From positions 116,895,267 to 116,959,266 of the forward strand of contig OY856411.1 of the NCBI GenBank assembly GCA_963693085.1: a stretch of 64,000 nt of DNA. Direction: 5' to 3'. Shown in pieces: positions 22,540 through 33,660 of this stretch. The DNA comes from Alisma plantago-aquatica (Eukaryota; Streptophyta; Magnoliopsida; Alismatales; Alismataceae). The position numbers were made by a program, and so were the translations under genes. The notes under the pieces are model-generated. The model searched no databases, was not told where the DNA came from, and saw nothing but the letters and a program-made list of their open reading frames with translations. Within the stretch, counting starts at the first letter, position 1. The number at the start of each line of letters is the position of its first letter.

Positions 22540-25513
22540 AATGTAATGACCCCTTCCCTTTTTATCCCCTATTCAGGCGGATCAAGAGGGAAAGGGCCAT
22601 TATCACTAATACATGATTGTAGGTTTAGAAAATAACTAAGAATAATTACTAAAACTTATCAACAAAAGGAAGATAGTACAAAATTGAAGGAATATCTAAA
22701 TTTTCAAAATAAAATAAAATCTAACTATAACCTCCATTTTTACATTATGTTTCTTCATCTTGTGCCTTCTTTCTAGATATCCGATTTTATCATAATTGTA
22801 GACTCATATTATCCTAAAATGTTGACAAACAAAATGTCGGTCGGTATAATGAATTACACTAGTATGTGGGGGAACCAAACGTTTGCATATAATTGTAACA
22901 ACATAACCACATCAATGATTTGTTACAAAAAATATTTTCAATTTCTTCATAACTTCTCAATCATTTTTACTCAACCTCTGGTATACCCTCTCTTAGGGTT
23001 TTGTCCCTACAACAGACTTTAGGCTACCTCTCAATCTAGAGCTAGGTACCTTATTTTCCACCTCTCAATATGGAGCTAGGTGCCATTAGGTCTTCCCAAC
23101 ATGGGGCTTGACCACTTCTGACCTTCCCATCCTAGGGCTTGGTCTGACCTTCCAACCTGGGCTTGGTCCTATATTCATCATTATGACTTTACTCATCTTT
23201 TCATTCATAATTTGCAAAGGTGGTATGCGGGTTCGAGCAAGTTACAAAAATTATATAGTGATGCCATAATCACTTTATAGATTGTAGGAATTAAAATTCA
23301 TCCACACATTTAATTTCAAGCAATCAATAAAACTTTGGAAAAACATTGTGAAACTACAATGATTAGTCATAATCGTAACCACATACATTGATCAGGAGTC
23401 TAGATGTCCAAGCAAGCAATCAACCAATCAACCAAGCAAGTTCACCCTAAAAGTTAATGCAATGCACCCATATATCATTATTTTATCCAAATCATCCTTA
23501 AGACTAACTAGGTCCTCTAGTTAGGGTTTCTATGTCAACATCAGGGTTTTATTAGGGTTTTGGCTTCCCAAACCCTAATTTCCACTTTTCATGTCTCATT
23601 AGGTTACAAACCCTAATCATTCATTAAATACACCTTTTATTTCATGGAAACCCTAATTTATCAAACTATGGGTTGCTAAACTCAAATAACTCTCATGTTT
23701 CTTTTTTTATGCATGAAAGATCATTATTTGGTCAAAAATAATAGTTGGAGATATTAAGATTATCAATTCTAAAAAATTAGGGTTATAGCTCATTTAACAC
23801 ATCAAAGATGCCATCTTTAAGTAATTTTCGAACTAGAAGAAAAATTAGACTTTGATAACATTTTTAATGGATTCTACAGATTCCTTTGAACAAAAACATA
23901 TACATTATTTGTCCCCATTGGATCATCCTATAATTAGTTATGATTTTTTAAATAAATCATTTTTAGGTCAACGAGAAAACATGAATTAAGTAACTAATCT
24001 AATTTTGGTTGTGCCTGTGGTGCTAGACCAAGTCAATAGGCTCATTCCGTGGTGGCGCTCGTGCTCGTGTGGTGGCTCACTCAGGTATCTAAAAAAGAAA
24101 ACAAAAAGACAACATTGCCCTTACCAGGCCTAAAGAGAGGGTACAGCAGAAGGGTCTTTTACCCTCAAACCATCTTCAACCTTCGTTCCTCCTCTCTCAT
24201 GAGAAGTTGGTCAACTAAGGGGTTGACTTCATGATCCCATCCTTCTTACCACAAGGTGAAGGAACAATCACCTTCACCTCACTCTGGTGGACTCGACCAT
24301 GCTCTCAATTACACCGGAGGTGGTTTGAGCTCCTGGGACAGTGAGGATGCTCTCCGACAAGGATGACAATGAGAATGACATGGGTTTTACTGCTCTAACA
24401 AATCCACCTGGGGCTGAAATCCCTAATTTTTTACCAAAAACTTGTGCAATAGAACCACCCGCAAGCAGACGGGTCTTATCATAGTATAGTTAAGGATCGA
24501 ATTCCAAGGGACAACTTTGTTTAGAACCTTGCTAGTTGTATCTAGTTAAATCAAGACTAATATTTAGAACAAAGAGTTGGTTTGGATTTAGTTAAACTAT
24601 TTGCAAGGAAAGTAAATTAAAGAGATTAAAATTGATTTAACATTAATGATGGGAATCACTGGGGTGGAATTGGGTTCCACCAACGCTACACATGCAAATA
24701 GATCCAAAAGACATCCATGAAAGATACAACTACCCAAATGGAGTAGCAAACCATCCGTTAGGAAATAGAGTTTGCGTAAGCATCTCCACGAGCTGAGTGT
24801 CTCATTACCCACGGTTCACACACTTACTACTCCCTATATATCCCTTTAGAAGTTCTCGTCCAGGCATCAACCATGTTAATCGATATTCAAATCCTAAGTA
24901 TTGAAGTTCTTGCAACAAAGGAATATAATAGATCATGCAAGGTAGGTGATCAATCCACAAAGGATGCATTAAATAATTAACAATGAAAGGGAAAGTTATA
25001 TACAAGGCATGGAATGTTATAATATGAACATGTAAGCATAGACAGCGGGGCTAGTCCCCACACCCCAGTGAAATGGACTACTCGCTCCTCATGATAGAAA
25101 CAAAAAGAACAAGAGAGAGGGAAGATTCCACCATGGTCATGGTGAAGAAGGTGGTCATGTCTCGGTGGACAAATGGTCTTCTACACGATGGCGGGACAGA
25201 TCTGGATGAGGAGGGGAAGAACACCGAGACGGACAAGGATAATCTTCTCTTTCCTTCTTCCTTCTCCTCTCATGCTCTTGCTCACAGGAGATGGAGTAGT
25301 AGATGGCTGATGGATGAAGGTGCTACAAATATGAACTCCCACCACTCTCGTGGCTAGAAGATAGATCTGTATGGAGTGGAGATGGAAAAATACCAAGGAC
25401 TCCATAGAGGCAGTCTTTGGCGGAGGAGATCATCTTCCTTAGATGGGCATAGAGTGGTAGCCTGGCACGTGGATGGAGCGGAAGAGATGCCTCAAATGAA
25501 GGAGGGGATCATC

Positions 25514-25521
25514 AATTTATA
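25514..25521 (-). promoter_or_regulatory. TATA-like box of the nested LTR
   Basis: TATAAATT on the minus strand, about 760 bases into the LTR, lying just downstream (in LTR orientation) of the palindromic array at 25550-25915. Confidence 0.45.
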
Positions 25522-25549
25522 GGTGCAGATCTGGGGAGCACCAACTTAA

Positions 25550-25915
25550 ATGTCACGATTGCAGCCTTCAATACCGATCGTGGTACTCCTCATTAAGACC
25601 GTGCTAGGTGTGCAACCGACCGTGCGGGGGGGCGCGGTCACGACAAGTTGTGTCATGGTCACGACGTCTATCGCAGTCAAGTTGGGGTGTTGCGGTCACA
25701 GTCGTGAGCCACGGACATGGGAAATTTTTGTGGTCGAGGCAGTTGTGCCACGGTCGCGGTGAGATATCGTCGCGGTACCTTGGCCTTGGCCCGACCATGC
25801 CGAGGTGGGCCTGGTCGTACTGATTGTCAGTCGACACTACATCTTAGTCGCGGTCACGACATTGTCTTTTTGGCCGTGGTCATGATATCCTTCTTGGTCG
25901 CGGTTGTGACATCAT
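25550..25915. repeat. Array of GTCGCGGTCACGAC-like short imperfect palindromes
   Basis: About ten degenerate copies are visible, such as GCGCGGTCACGAC (25632), TCATGGTCACGACG (25653), GCCACGGTCGCGGTGAG (25747), TAGTCGCGGTCACGACAT (25846), GGCCGTGGTCATGATAT (25872) and TGGTCGCGGTTGTGACAT (25896). Spacing is irregular. The stretch is much richer in G and C than the rest of the LTR. Confidence 0.7.
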
Positions 25916-26390
25916 GGAGCAAACTCACCCCCACTTGGGGGGGATATTGCTATGGGCTGATGGGCCATTGTCAATGAATCCTATGACTAATGAGGATGCT
26001 TTCTGATGAAGGGACTGGCCATCAAAAATAGGATTTAAATTATCAAAAGTTTCTTGGGCCCGCTAGTCAGTTAGTGGGACCACCATCTCCTATACTGGTG
26101 CACCTAGTGTGATGCTTAATCATGCAATGGAGATGAATGGATTTGATTAAAACTCTAAATAATCATCTGAAACTGAGAAAAATTATATGTGAGCATATTC
26201 AGGGGGCATATGAGAGCTTTCAGTACAAAACTAGGCCAAAAATGACACTAAAACTAAGATGAATATGCATTCATCAGAGAACACAGGTGAAGATCAACTC
26301 CTAAGATGGAACTGGATGTAGGGATGCGATTGAAGAGTTGCAGGCAATCTTTAGGGTCGTTCAGGGTGTTTGCAAGGGGGTGCATGCCCC

Positions 26391-26398
26391 TATTTATA
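26391..26398 (-). promoter_or_regulatory. TATA box of Tekay 5' LTR
   Basis: TATAAATA followed by GGGG on the minus strand, conserved in both LTR copies (16350-16357 in the other). It probably sets the element's transcription start. Confidence 0.6.
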
Positions 26399-27359
26399 CT
26401 TTACCTTGGCGGCAGGGTAGAGGGAGATTGGGTGAATCTCCTAGAAGCCACTAAACTGGGTGAAATTTGGGGTGAGGTTGATTTGATCTCCCAAACGCAT
26501 TGGGACACTTTCCCTATCTGCGTGTGCACTGGTTTGCAAGGAAATCATCCTCGAAATCCACCAGTACTAAGCCCAGTTTCCTTACTTGACCAGAGGTAGG
26601 GGATAAATTCTCCATTGTTGGACCTCAAATCCAATGACCCACAACTCATGCACTGAGATTAAAACAAATTCTAATATGATTCAAAATTGTGACATTTAAT
26701 GATATTCCTCCCTCTTTAGGGATTTTTCAAAAATCCATATCTCTCAAACCACACATCCTTTTAAATCCAAATTTTAAGGGAAACTCTTTAATGACATAAG
26801 TTACTTGTGTGCAAAGTTTGGAACCGAAACACAAAATAAATCATCATATTCAAGTCATCCACTCATAAGGCATATATTATGCATTTAAAATTCATCTTTT
26901 ATCTTTCTTTCTCTTCCATTTTCTTTATTTTGAATTTTGTTCTTATTAGAAACCAAGTGGAACCGAAAACTAATCAAAAGTGGTCATCCATGCTACTTTC
27001 TAGATAATTCTTTACAATACTCACATTTGCACACAATTATCTTCTATTTCTTTTTCCTTTTACTTATTCTAGGATTCCTTTTATCCTTTTTTTCTTTTTG
27101 TCATTATTAGATTTACCAAAATAGTATAAACCAGAAATTATGCATCGAAGGGAAATTTTGCAAAAGAATCTATTCTTTGAAAAAAAAAGTATACAAATTT
27201 CCATTCAAATCCCTTTATTTGCAAAATTTCATTTCAATCTATTTAAATACAAGCAAAAATTGAGGTTTTAATAGAAGTAAAATTCATAAAGAATTTGAGA
27301 AAGTTGAAATAAAGTTGCAATATTTCCACAATCTATCATATCCTTGATTTAAAAATTAT

Positions 27360-28230
27360 AAATGAGAAAACTTATACCATTAGAACCCTTGCAGATGTCC
27401 CCAAAAACTAGGAACAATAGGGATGGTGAAGGATCTTCTGGAACTAAGAATAAGGGAAAGAGGCCTCGTGGGAGTGATGATGAGGATTTCGGTTCTGCTG
27501 ATAAGACAACAAATATGGGGGATTGGGAAATGAAACAAAAAGACCTTATGGATGTCATTCACATCCTGGTAGTCCATACCACATTACTTGTACCCAAACC
27601 CATTACCATCTAAGATTTCCTGAAACTTAGCCCAGAAGCCTTTTATGGTGAGGATAAAGATCATGTCCTAGATAAATCTGATGTCTGGTTAGTGTCTATG
27701 GAAAATGCATCTAGGGTCTTAAGGTGCCCTGAACAAGATAAAGTTGCTTTTGCTACCTTCCAGTTGAAACGAGCGGCCAAATTGTGGTGGGAAAACTATG
27801 TACGGTCACACCAAGTAATCCCTATCAACTGGGAAGCCTTTAAGCCCATTTTCATTAACCGTTTCCAACCTACCTAAAAAGGAAAGAGAAATAGAAGCAA
27901 TTCCTTACCCTTACCCAAGGTACCAACACCATGACCGAGTATGGTCGACAATTCTATCTCCTGAAGAGACATGTCACAAACCTCATGGAAGAGAAAAGGT
28001 TAAACTGTTACATTTATGGTCTCTTCCTAATCCTCAAAGCCTTTGTCTCCTCATCCAAACCTACCACTTTTCAGGAAGCCTATCACCATGCCTTGTCCAT
28101 GGAGAGAAACTTGGGAATGGGAAATGGGAAGCCACAACCTACTCTTATATACCTAGGGCTCACTGATGTTGTGTCCGCAAAGCTTGAACCAAAAGCAAAA
28201 CCCCGTAATAGTGAATGGTGGATTTGACAG
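27360..28230 (+). pseudogene. Orphan Ty3-gypsy gag fragment
   Basis: The plus strand reads a gag protein distinct from the neighbouring Tekay gag. A charged N-terminus (GSSGTKNKGKRPRGSDDEDF) precedes the retrotransposon-gag core at 27620-28100 (FYGEDKDHVLDK, AFATFQLKRAAKLWWENYV, INWEAFKPIFINRFQPT, MTEYGRQFYLLKRHV, FQEAYHHALSMERNLG). Stops lie at 27610 and 27877. It ends where LINE-3 begins at about 28235 and has no pol or LTR attached. The opposite strand direction shows that it is not part of the element to its left. Confidence 0.75.
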
Positions 28231-28234
28231 TACC

Positions 28235-31200
28235 AAGACATCTCTTCCAAGAGGCATCATCAGCTATATGCCTCTCCTTCCACCTGACATTGCAAAGAAT
28301 CGCTTTGTGATAAGGAAGCCAAACAAAGGTTTTAACTTTGGGGTTAATTTGGAGTTTCCATATCTGCATCCAGTCAGTACCATAACCAGTAGTCATCTGC
28401 ATTCGACAAAGGTTGTAGGTAGACTGGGAGGAGAAGATACCTGAATCAAATAGGTTCCAAGCTCCCATGTCAGGTGTCTCCCTTTCACAAGGCATATTAA
28501 TTTAAAGAATCTCCTTAATGGTGTCTTGAGGGAGCCAATTCTCCAAAAAGTCTTGATCCCACTTGCCATCATCGAGAACAATAGAAGCAACAAGCATGTC
28601 ATTCAACTCAGTGTCAATGTTGTGGCCACCTTATCTCTGAGGACGCAGTTTGGTGCCACCCAACAATCGTCCCAAAATTTGATGGACTCACTGCTAATCA
28701 CAATCATCCTGGACTGACTTTGGATGAGGGGTTTGGAGCAAAATGCAAACTTAGCCAAATTAGACACATTCCCCAACTTGTTCCCATTCCATCAATCAAA
28801 CCTACCTTGAGCCCTAAGTACCATGGGGCGTTTCAAGATGTCGCCAGGTCCCACGAATTCCTCAGACATAAAGCTTTGTTCTAGGGCCTCATCTCTTTGA
28901 TCCTGATACCACCATCATCCAGATTATTCACCACCTTCTTCCAAGCCACAAGAGAAATCAGTCTCTCCTTGTGTCCCCCTCCCTAGATGAAATTTTGGAT
29001 CCTACTGTCAATTTGATCACATACCTTGAGAGGAAAGATCACCATCTACATGGTATATGTGGGAAAGGATGCAAGAGTAGATTTAGCTAGACAGATGCGA
29101 AATGCCAGGGAGAGATAGCACGCCGACCAGGCGTTAATCTTGGTGTTGACTCTGTCAAGAACAACTGCATAAGTGCTCTTATTTATGTGAGAGTGAATCA
29201 TCGACACCCCCAGATAGTTGTCGAGGTCCTTGGTGACTTGAAACCCACACAGACACTGTATGCATCTCTGGTCTGTCACAGGGACACTAGATGAGAAGAA
29301 CACCTGAGTTTTAGCAACAAAAATTGCTTGACCAGAGATGTCCCTGAATGCCTTGAAGAAGTTAAGAATCCTGTTCATCTGCTTAACACTGGATTTGGCA
29401 AAGATAATCAAATCATCAGTGAAACAAACACGGGAGATTTGAGGTCATGCTTGACCCAGTTTGATGCCTATCCAGACGTCTTCTTCTTCAACTCTATGGA
29501 TGAGCTGTGACAACCTTTCGAGAGACAAGATGAAAATATAAGGCGAAAGGGGGTCCCCTTTCCCCAGCCTCTGACTAGTCTTGAGTTTTAGACAGGGAGG
29601 TCCATTCCACAAAATTGAAACATGTTTTCCTATAATCGAGTTCATAATGAATGAAACAATGTTGTGAGGGATACCCAACAGCTTCAAGGTGTCTTCAATG
29701 AATTCCCATGACATAATGTCATAGGCTTTGATCAGTTCGATCTTGACCGCCATTGTCAGAGTCCCTTTCTTGGACTTCATCGTTTTGACAAGCTCTTATA
29801 CAATAACAATGCTATCAGTAATTTTCTGACCCGAAACAAAGCTCACCTGTTCAACCGATATCCATTCATTAATATAGGGTTTGAGTCGTTCCACAATGAC
29901 CTTTGAGGCCCACTTGATAGCAGTGTTGGTGAGGGAGATAGGACATAGTTGGTTGTAGCTCTCTGGCCTGTTGAATTTGGGTATGAGAACGACAGTCACA
30001 TCGTATAACTCCTCCTGCAATGTCTCTCCCCCAATGGCAAAATTGATCGTATGGATTAAAGAATCGGTGATGCAGCTCCAGTTTTTCTACAAGAAACTAG
30101 CGTGCACACTGTTCGGACCTACCTCCTTTGAGAGTTCATCTCCTTGAGGACTCTCCACACCTTTCTACCCATAGCTGGTGCAGCGATGATTCCAATTGTT
30201 CCATCGATAGGGATGAGAACATACCTGGAACCGGCTCCCTTCCAACCAGCCATTGGGGATTAGTCTCCATAAGGATCTTAGCAAAATGGTCCACCAACAG
30301 GGTTCGTAAATCATTAGGATCTGAGATCCATGATCTATCCCCATTCTTAAGCATGAGGATCAAATTTTTCCTTGTCCTTTGATTCACCCACGCATGATAA
30401 AATTTTGAACACGCATCTCCATGTTTCATCCAATTAATGTTTGCTCTTCGTCTGATATCTAGTTCCTCCTTATTAATCAAGATTTGGAGCTCCACCTCCA
30501 TGTCCAAGCACATCTTCTTGGTTATCTCATCATACCCATCTGCCAAACAATCCTAGAACAAACCAATGTTCCTTTCAAGTCTTCTTTTATGGTAATTTTT
30601 TTATTTGTAGAGGTCAGAAGCCCACTTGGTTAATTCAGGTTGAATTCTCTGCATGCCTTCATGAAACAAACCATTGTTGTCCCAGTTTTTCTCCATAATG
30701 CTCATGAAACCACTTTCCTGGAGCTAGGAGTCCCTTATGACAAATCTCTTGTTGGTCTGTTCCTTGTGAACCACCTTGATCAAGATAGGGCAATGGTTCG
30801 ATGTGATGCGAGGAAGGTGTTCCACAATAATGTTATCCCATTTGAGGATAAACATGTCATTTTCTATAGTACGATCTAACCTTTCAAGTATTTTACCATG
30901 TTTATAAGTATATCAATCCCCAGTGAAGCCCAAATCCGAGAGCCCTACATTCACTAGAGCATCACTGAACATTTTAGCCTCCTTGAACGAGAACTGATTG
31001 CTTTCAAACTTTTCAGTTGGCCTCGTCATAGAGTTGAAGTCACCAAGAACCAGGAGGGGTGTCGTGGACCTCTTTCCAATATCAGAAAGGTGAGCCCAAA
31101 GACTTTGCTTGAGGTGAAAGTGAACACTTGCATAGATGAAGATGACATCTACTTCATCATTCACACGACAATAAATGAATTGTCTATGGCAGGATAACAC

Positions 31201-31521
31201 CTCCACCTTGTATCTGCCCTGCTTCCAAGAGACCTAGATACCACCTGAGAAACCTCTAGCTTCCACTCTGAATGATTTTTCAAACCCGGATGAGTAAATA
31301 GTTGAGGTAGCCTCCGCAGTGCTGATGTGAGGTTCTTAAAAAGCAAAAACTTTAGGTTTCTTATCACAGATAATTTCACAGATAATGTTGTAGGTATTCA
31401 GGTTACCGATTCCATGCACGTTCCAGCACACAATGTCAATCATTGGTGGTGTAGAGACAACAATAGAAACAACTAAAGAACACACTTCAACAATCCTTCG
31501 TTGGGCCGTCATGCCTGACAC
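28235..31521 (-). pseudogene. LINE-3 ORF2: endonuclease, RT, zf-RVT
   Basis: The endonuclease runs from about 31450 (IVCWNVHGIGNLNTYN) with FIYASVHFHLKQ and VLGDFNSMTRP; its SDH motif reads TSNHCPIL. Linker and RT start are at 30136-30546 (INWMKHGDACSKFYHAW). RT blocks follow: LIPKFNRPESYNQL at 29940, AVKIELIKAYDIMSWEF at 29720, GKGDPLSPYIFILSLERL at 29540, and the catalytic FTDDLIIFAKSS at 29400. The zinc-binding C-domain is at 28240-28495 (SSQSTYNLCRMQM, NPKVKTFVWLPYHKAIL, RHIADDASWKRC). At least five stops or frameshifts. It is cut off just after the last cysteine. Confidence 0.85.
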
Positions 31522-33345
31522 TGTCTCCCTGAGTTATCCTTAGAGGTTCCTTTGCCAACCTGGCACTCCATCTGCCCTCTGTGTTGGCCTCAGGACCTTT
31601 CCTCTTTGAGGAAAATTTTTTGTTGGAAAAGGATTTATCCAGTCTCGGTCCCATATCATTTGGATGGATATCAATATCCACTCCCATAGGTGCAGTTTGT
31701 AGAGGTTGTGATGTCTCTCCAGGATGTGGATTACCGATGATGACTTTATCCACCTCCGGGTTAACCACAACATGTTCCACGTTTAGATTCTGATCACCTT
31801 CTGACATAGCCTCCTTTATCTTCCCTTTCTTTGCCTCAGTAAATCTCGATGGCCCCTCACTACCTTTCTTATTCTTCTTTTGCCAAATTTTAGTTGCTTT
31901 CCCTAATTGTGTCTGATTGCTTTGTTTGTTGCTCCTCTCTTGATCCTGGAGGGTCTCTTCTACTATTTCTATCTCTTCCACATCTTCTTCTTGTAGATTG
32001 GCAAACCTATTGGAGTTTTGTTGGTCTGGGGGTTTATTGACGTCCTCCTTTCTCCTTCTTCTGTTGCTCCTCTTCTTCTATGTCTGCCATACTAGCAGAT
32101 GGGGATCTTCTTCCTAGGTTGTAGCCAGAGTATGTTTGTTTCCCTTTGGTGGAGGTCCACTGTACTCTTCATGATGATCTTCATAGGAACAATTCTTAGA
32201 GACGCAACCTTCTACACCACATCTTTTACATGCCCAGGGAAACCCTTCATACTCTATATCAAACTCCACGCCATTAATGAGAATGGATGGTATGAAGGGT
32301 TTGGTTGTACTGAATTCAACATCCAAACGTGTGAATTTGCTTCTTGTTCTTCTCTCTGTGTGTTCATCTAGTTTCACCAGTCTGCCTAGTGCCAACCCTA
32401 GATATTCAAAAATTGTTGAGACGTATAGATGCAGAGGCAGATCGATCACCTGAATCCATGCTAACATATACTTAGGAAACTCCTCTTTTAGTGTGAAGTC
32501 TTTAGTCCATTCCCACACCAATAGGTTCTTTCTGAATAATTTCCAAGGCCCTCTGAAGAGACCTCATTCATAATCGGCTTTGCTAGCGAACTAGACTACA
32601 AAATGCCCTAGGTTAAGCTCACAAATGTTAAATCTTCTAGAGATCTTCCAAAGCACCTTCAACCTATCTCTCAAGGTTAGATAGCCTATTGAGGTCCCTA
32701 CCATCCTAACAACTACTGCGTACTTCCACGGTTTGGCGAGGTTTTTAATGGTGCCTGATATGATTGTAAGAGCAGGTTTGCCTTCTTCCACTCCCAATGT
32801 GACATCACACAAAGATAACCGTTCCTCAAACAGTTTGTCCAGGAACACCTCGTCTATAGACTGTTCTCCCTCCATATCTCCCTCCTCCAAAAATTGGTAC
32901 CTGTCTTTGCTCCCTCCTTCAAATCTTTCGTCTGCATTTTCCTCTTGTTGGTTGGGCAGGTCCTGGCTCCCTTAACACACAGATGGATCCCGATATGTAC
33001 CCACAGGTAGGAAGGATTCCTCATTCATGTTAAACTTTAGGAAAAAGGTTTCTTCAACACATCTTTCAATGTTTGGGTCTTCGTTGGCTAGTCCCCTCAT
33101 CCTCCCATAACTCAGGAGGAGGCTGGGCCCGGAGATGTTCACTCCAACCCTCGGATCCTTGTTCAATCTTGGTGATCTTTATCTACCTCTATCTCCCATC
33201 TTGTTCCATTCACTGTCCTCCTCATTCCATCCTGACTCCCAGCCACCACCCATTCTAGGGTTGTCGCCATGTTTTTCGCCTCTTCTATCGCCTCTCCGAT
33301 CGCCGCCTCCTCGCCTCCTCATTTCTTGGTTAATAAAGATGCCAC
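31487..33345 (-). pseudogene. LINE-3 ORF1: DUF4283 and variant zinc knuckle
   Basis: The arginine/glycine-rich start is at 33180-33345 (MRRRGGGDRRGDRRG). The DUF4283-like domain runs from 32591-32890 (KPWKYAVVVRMVGTSIG, LKVLWKISRRFN) through 32114-32590 (RGPWKLF, WIQVIDLPLHLYVSTIF, TRSKFTRLDVEF). The knuckle reads CKRCGVEGCVSKNC, so the usual histidine is a cysteine. A lysine-rich tail is at 31487-31981 (KATKIWQKKNKKGSEGPS). Stops lie at about 32985, 32575 and 32070. It would bind element RNA if intact. Confidence 0.75.
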
Positions 33346-33382
33346 AATGAGTTTTTTCAGGGGGGGCAGAATTCAGAGGGTT

Positions 33383-33660
33383 TTGCATTCATCTTGCCCC
33401 TCTCATGCAAGCAAAATCATTTGAAACATTAGAATCTTCATTGGAAGATGCATAATTAAAGATGGTAGTACTACTACCATTGTAGGACTCTAGATTGATG
33501 ACCTCAACTAGACAACTAGGTGGCCTTCTATAAGCATAGAATCCACTTTGGGTTATTTGGTGAGTTTTAGCTAAGAGATTAGAAACTTTTTTCCCTTCTC
33601 GAGGTCATCCCGTAATGAAAAAATCATTTATTCTCTTGATATCCCCCATCCTCATTGTGT
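33383..33660 (-). pseudogene. LINE-4 fragment: RNase H C-terminus and tail
   Basis: The minus strand reads DIKRINDFFITG, PREGKKVSNLLAKTHQ, RRPPSCLVEV, then GSSTTIFN and MRGAR-stop. This aligns with the end of LINE-2 ORF2 (GREDNKLSDSMAKSHQ, GSSTTSF, RNAR-stop). Both copies reach the same stop inside GCAAGATGAAT and then an A-rich end. The fragment joins Athila RNase H sequence at about 33660 and LINE-3's 5' end at about 33380. Confidence 0.65.

Larger units (their letters stand above)
24376..26276 (-). mobile_element. Solo Athila/Tat-type LTR nested in the Tekay LTR
   Basis: It is flanked by perfect GAGAA copies (24371-24375 and 26277-26281). The uninterrupted sister LTR has a single GAGAA at the same place (about 16232), so the ends are precise. 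On the minus strand it starts TGATGAATGCATATTCATC, closely like the LTR at 57968 (TGATGAATGTATATTCATC), and ends …CCCATGTCA. Sixty-seven bases before its end it carries ACAAGTTTTTGG…AGGGATTTC, which resembles the LTR-to-primer-site boundary of Athila elements (compare 45831-45858). No coding sequence is present. The insertion is younger than the Tekay element. Confidence 0.8.
14503..27273 (-). mobile_element. Tekay/Del-type Ty3-gypsy chromovirus with a nested LTR
   Basis: The two LTRs (14503-17237 and 22542-27273) flank gag, protease, RT, RNase H, integrase and a chromodomain-like tail, all on the minus strand. Flanking bases are GAACT on the left (14498-14502) and GAAGT on the right (27274-27278), a 4/5 match expected of an aged 5-bp target duplication. 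Removing the 1901-bp insertion in the right LTR leaves about 2.8 kb, close to the left LTR (2735 bp). Chromovirus identity rests on the integrase C-terminus ending in KVLWKHHGEDETTWE-like sequence (17330-17400) and the Del-like pol. Stops occur throughout and key residues are lost, so it is not autonomous. Confidence 0.85.
22542..27273 (-). repeat. Tekay/Del 5' LTR, interrupted by a nested LTR
   Basis: It is homologous to 14503-17237. In element orientation it runs from 27273 (its end is decayed from TGTTATAACC to TATTAAAACC) to 22542. The 1901-bp block 24376-26276 has no counterpart in the left LTR. A further insertion of about 60 bases near 22800-22860 is also absent from the left copy. Confidence 0.85.
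28235..33380 (-). mobile_element. LINE-3, L1-type LINE lacking its 3' end
   Basis: The minus strand carries a broken ORF1 (31490-33345) and a broken ORF2 (28235-31521) with endonuclease, RT and zinc-binding C-domain. It stops inside the latter at 28235, so RNase H and tail are absent. The 5' end begins near 33380 (CCCTCTGAATTCTGCC), immediately after the A-rich end of another LINE fragment. No target-site duplication is visible. Confidence 0.8.

Noticed and set aside
25550..25915. CRISPR-like array
   Set aside because: Units are degenerate, short and irregularly spaced, and the setting is a plant LTR.
14503..27273. A second full-length gypsy between the two LTRs, because the right LTR is much longer
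   Set aside because: The extra 1901 bp is a precise insertion with GAGAA duplication; the rest of the right LTR aligns to the left one.
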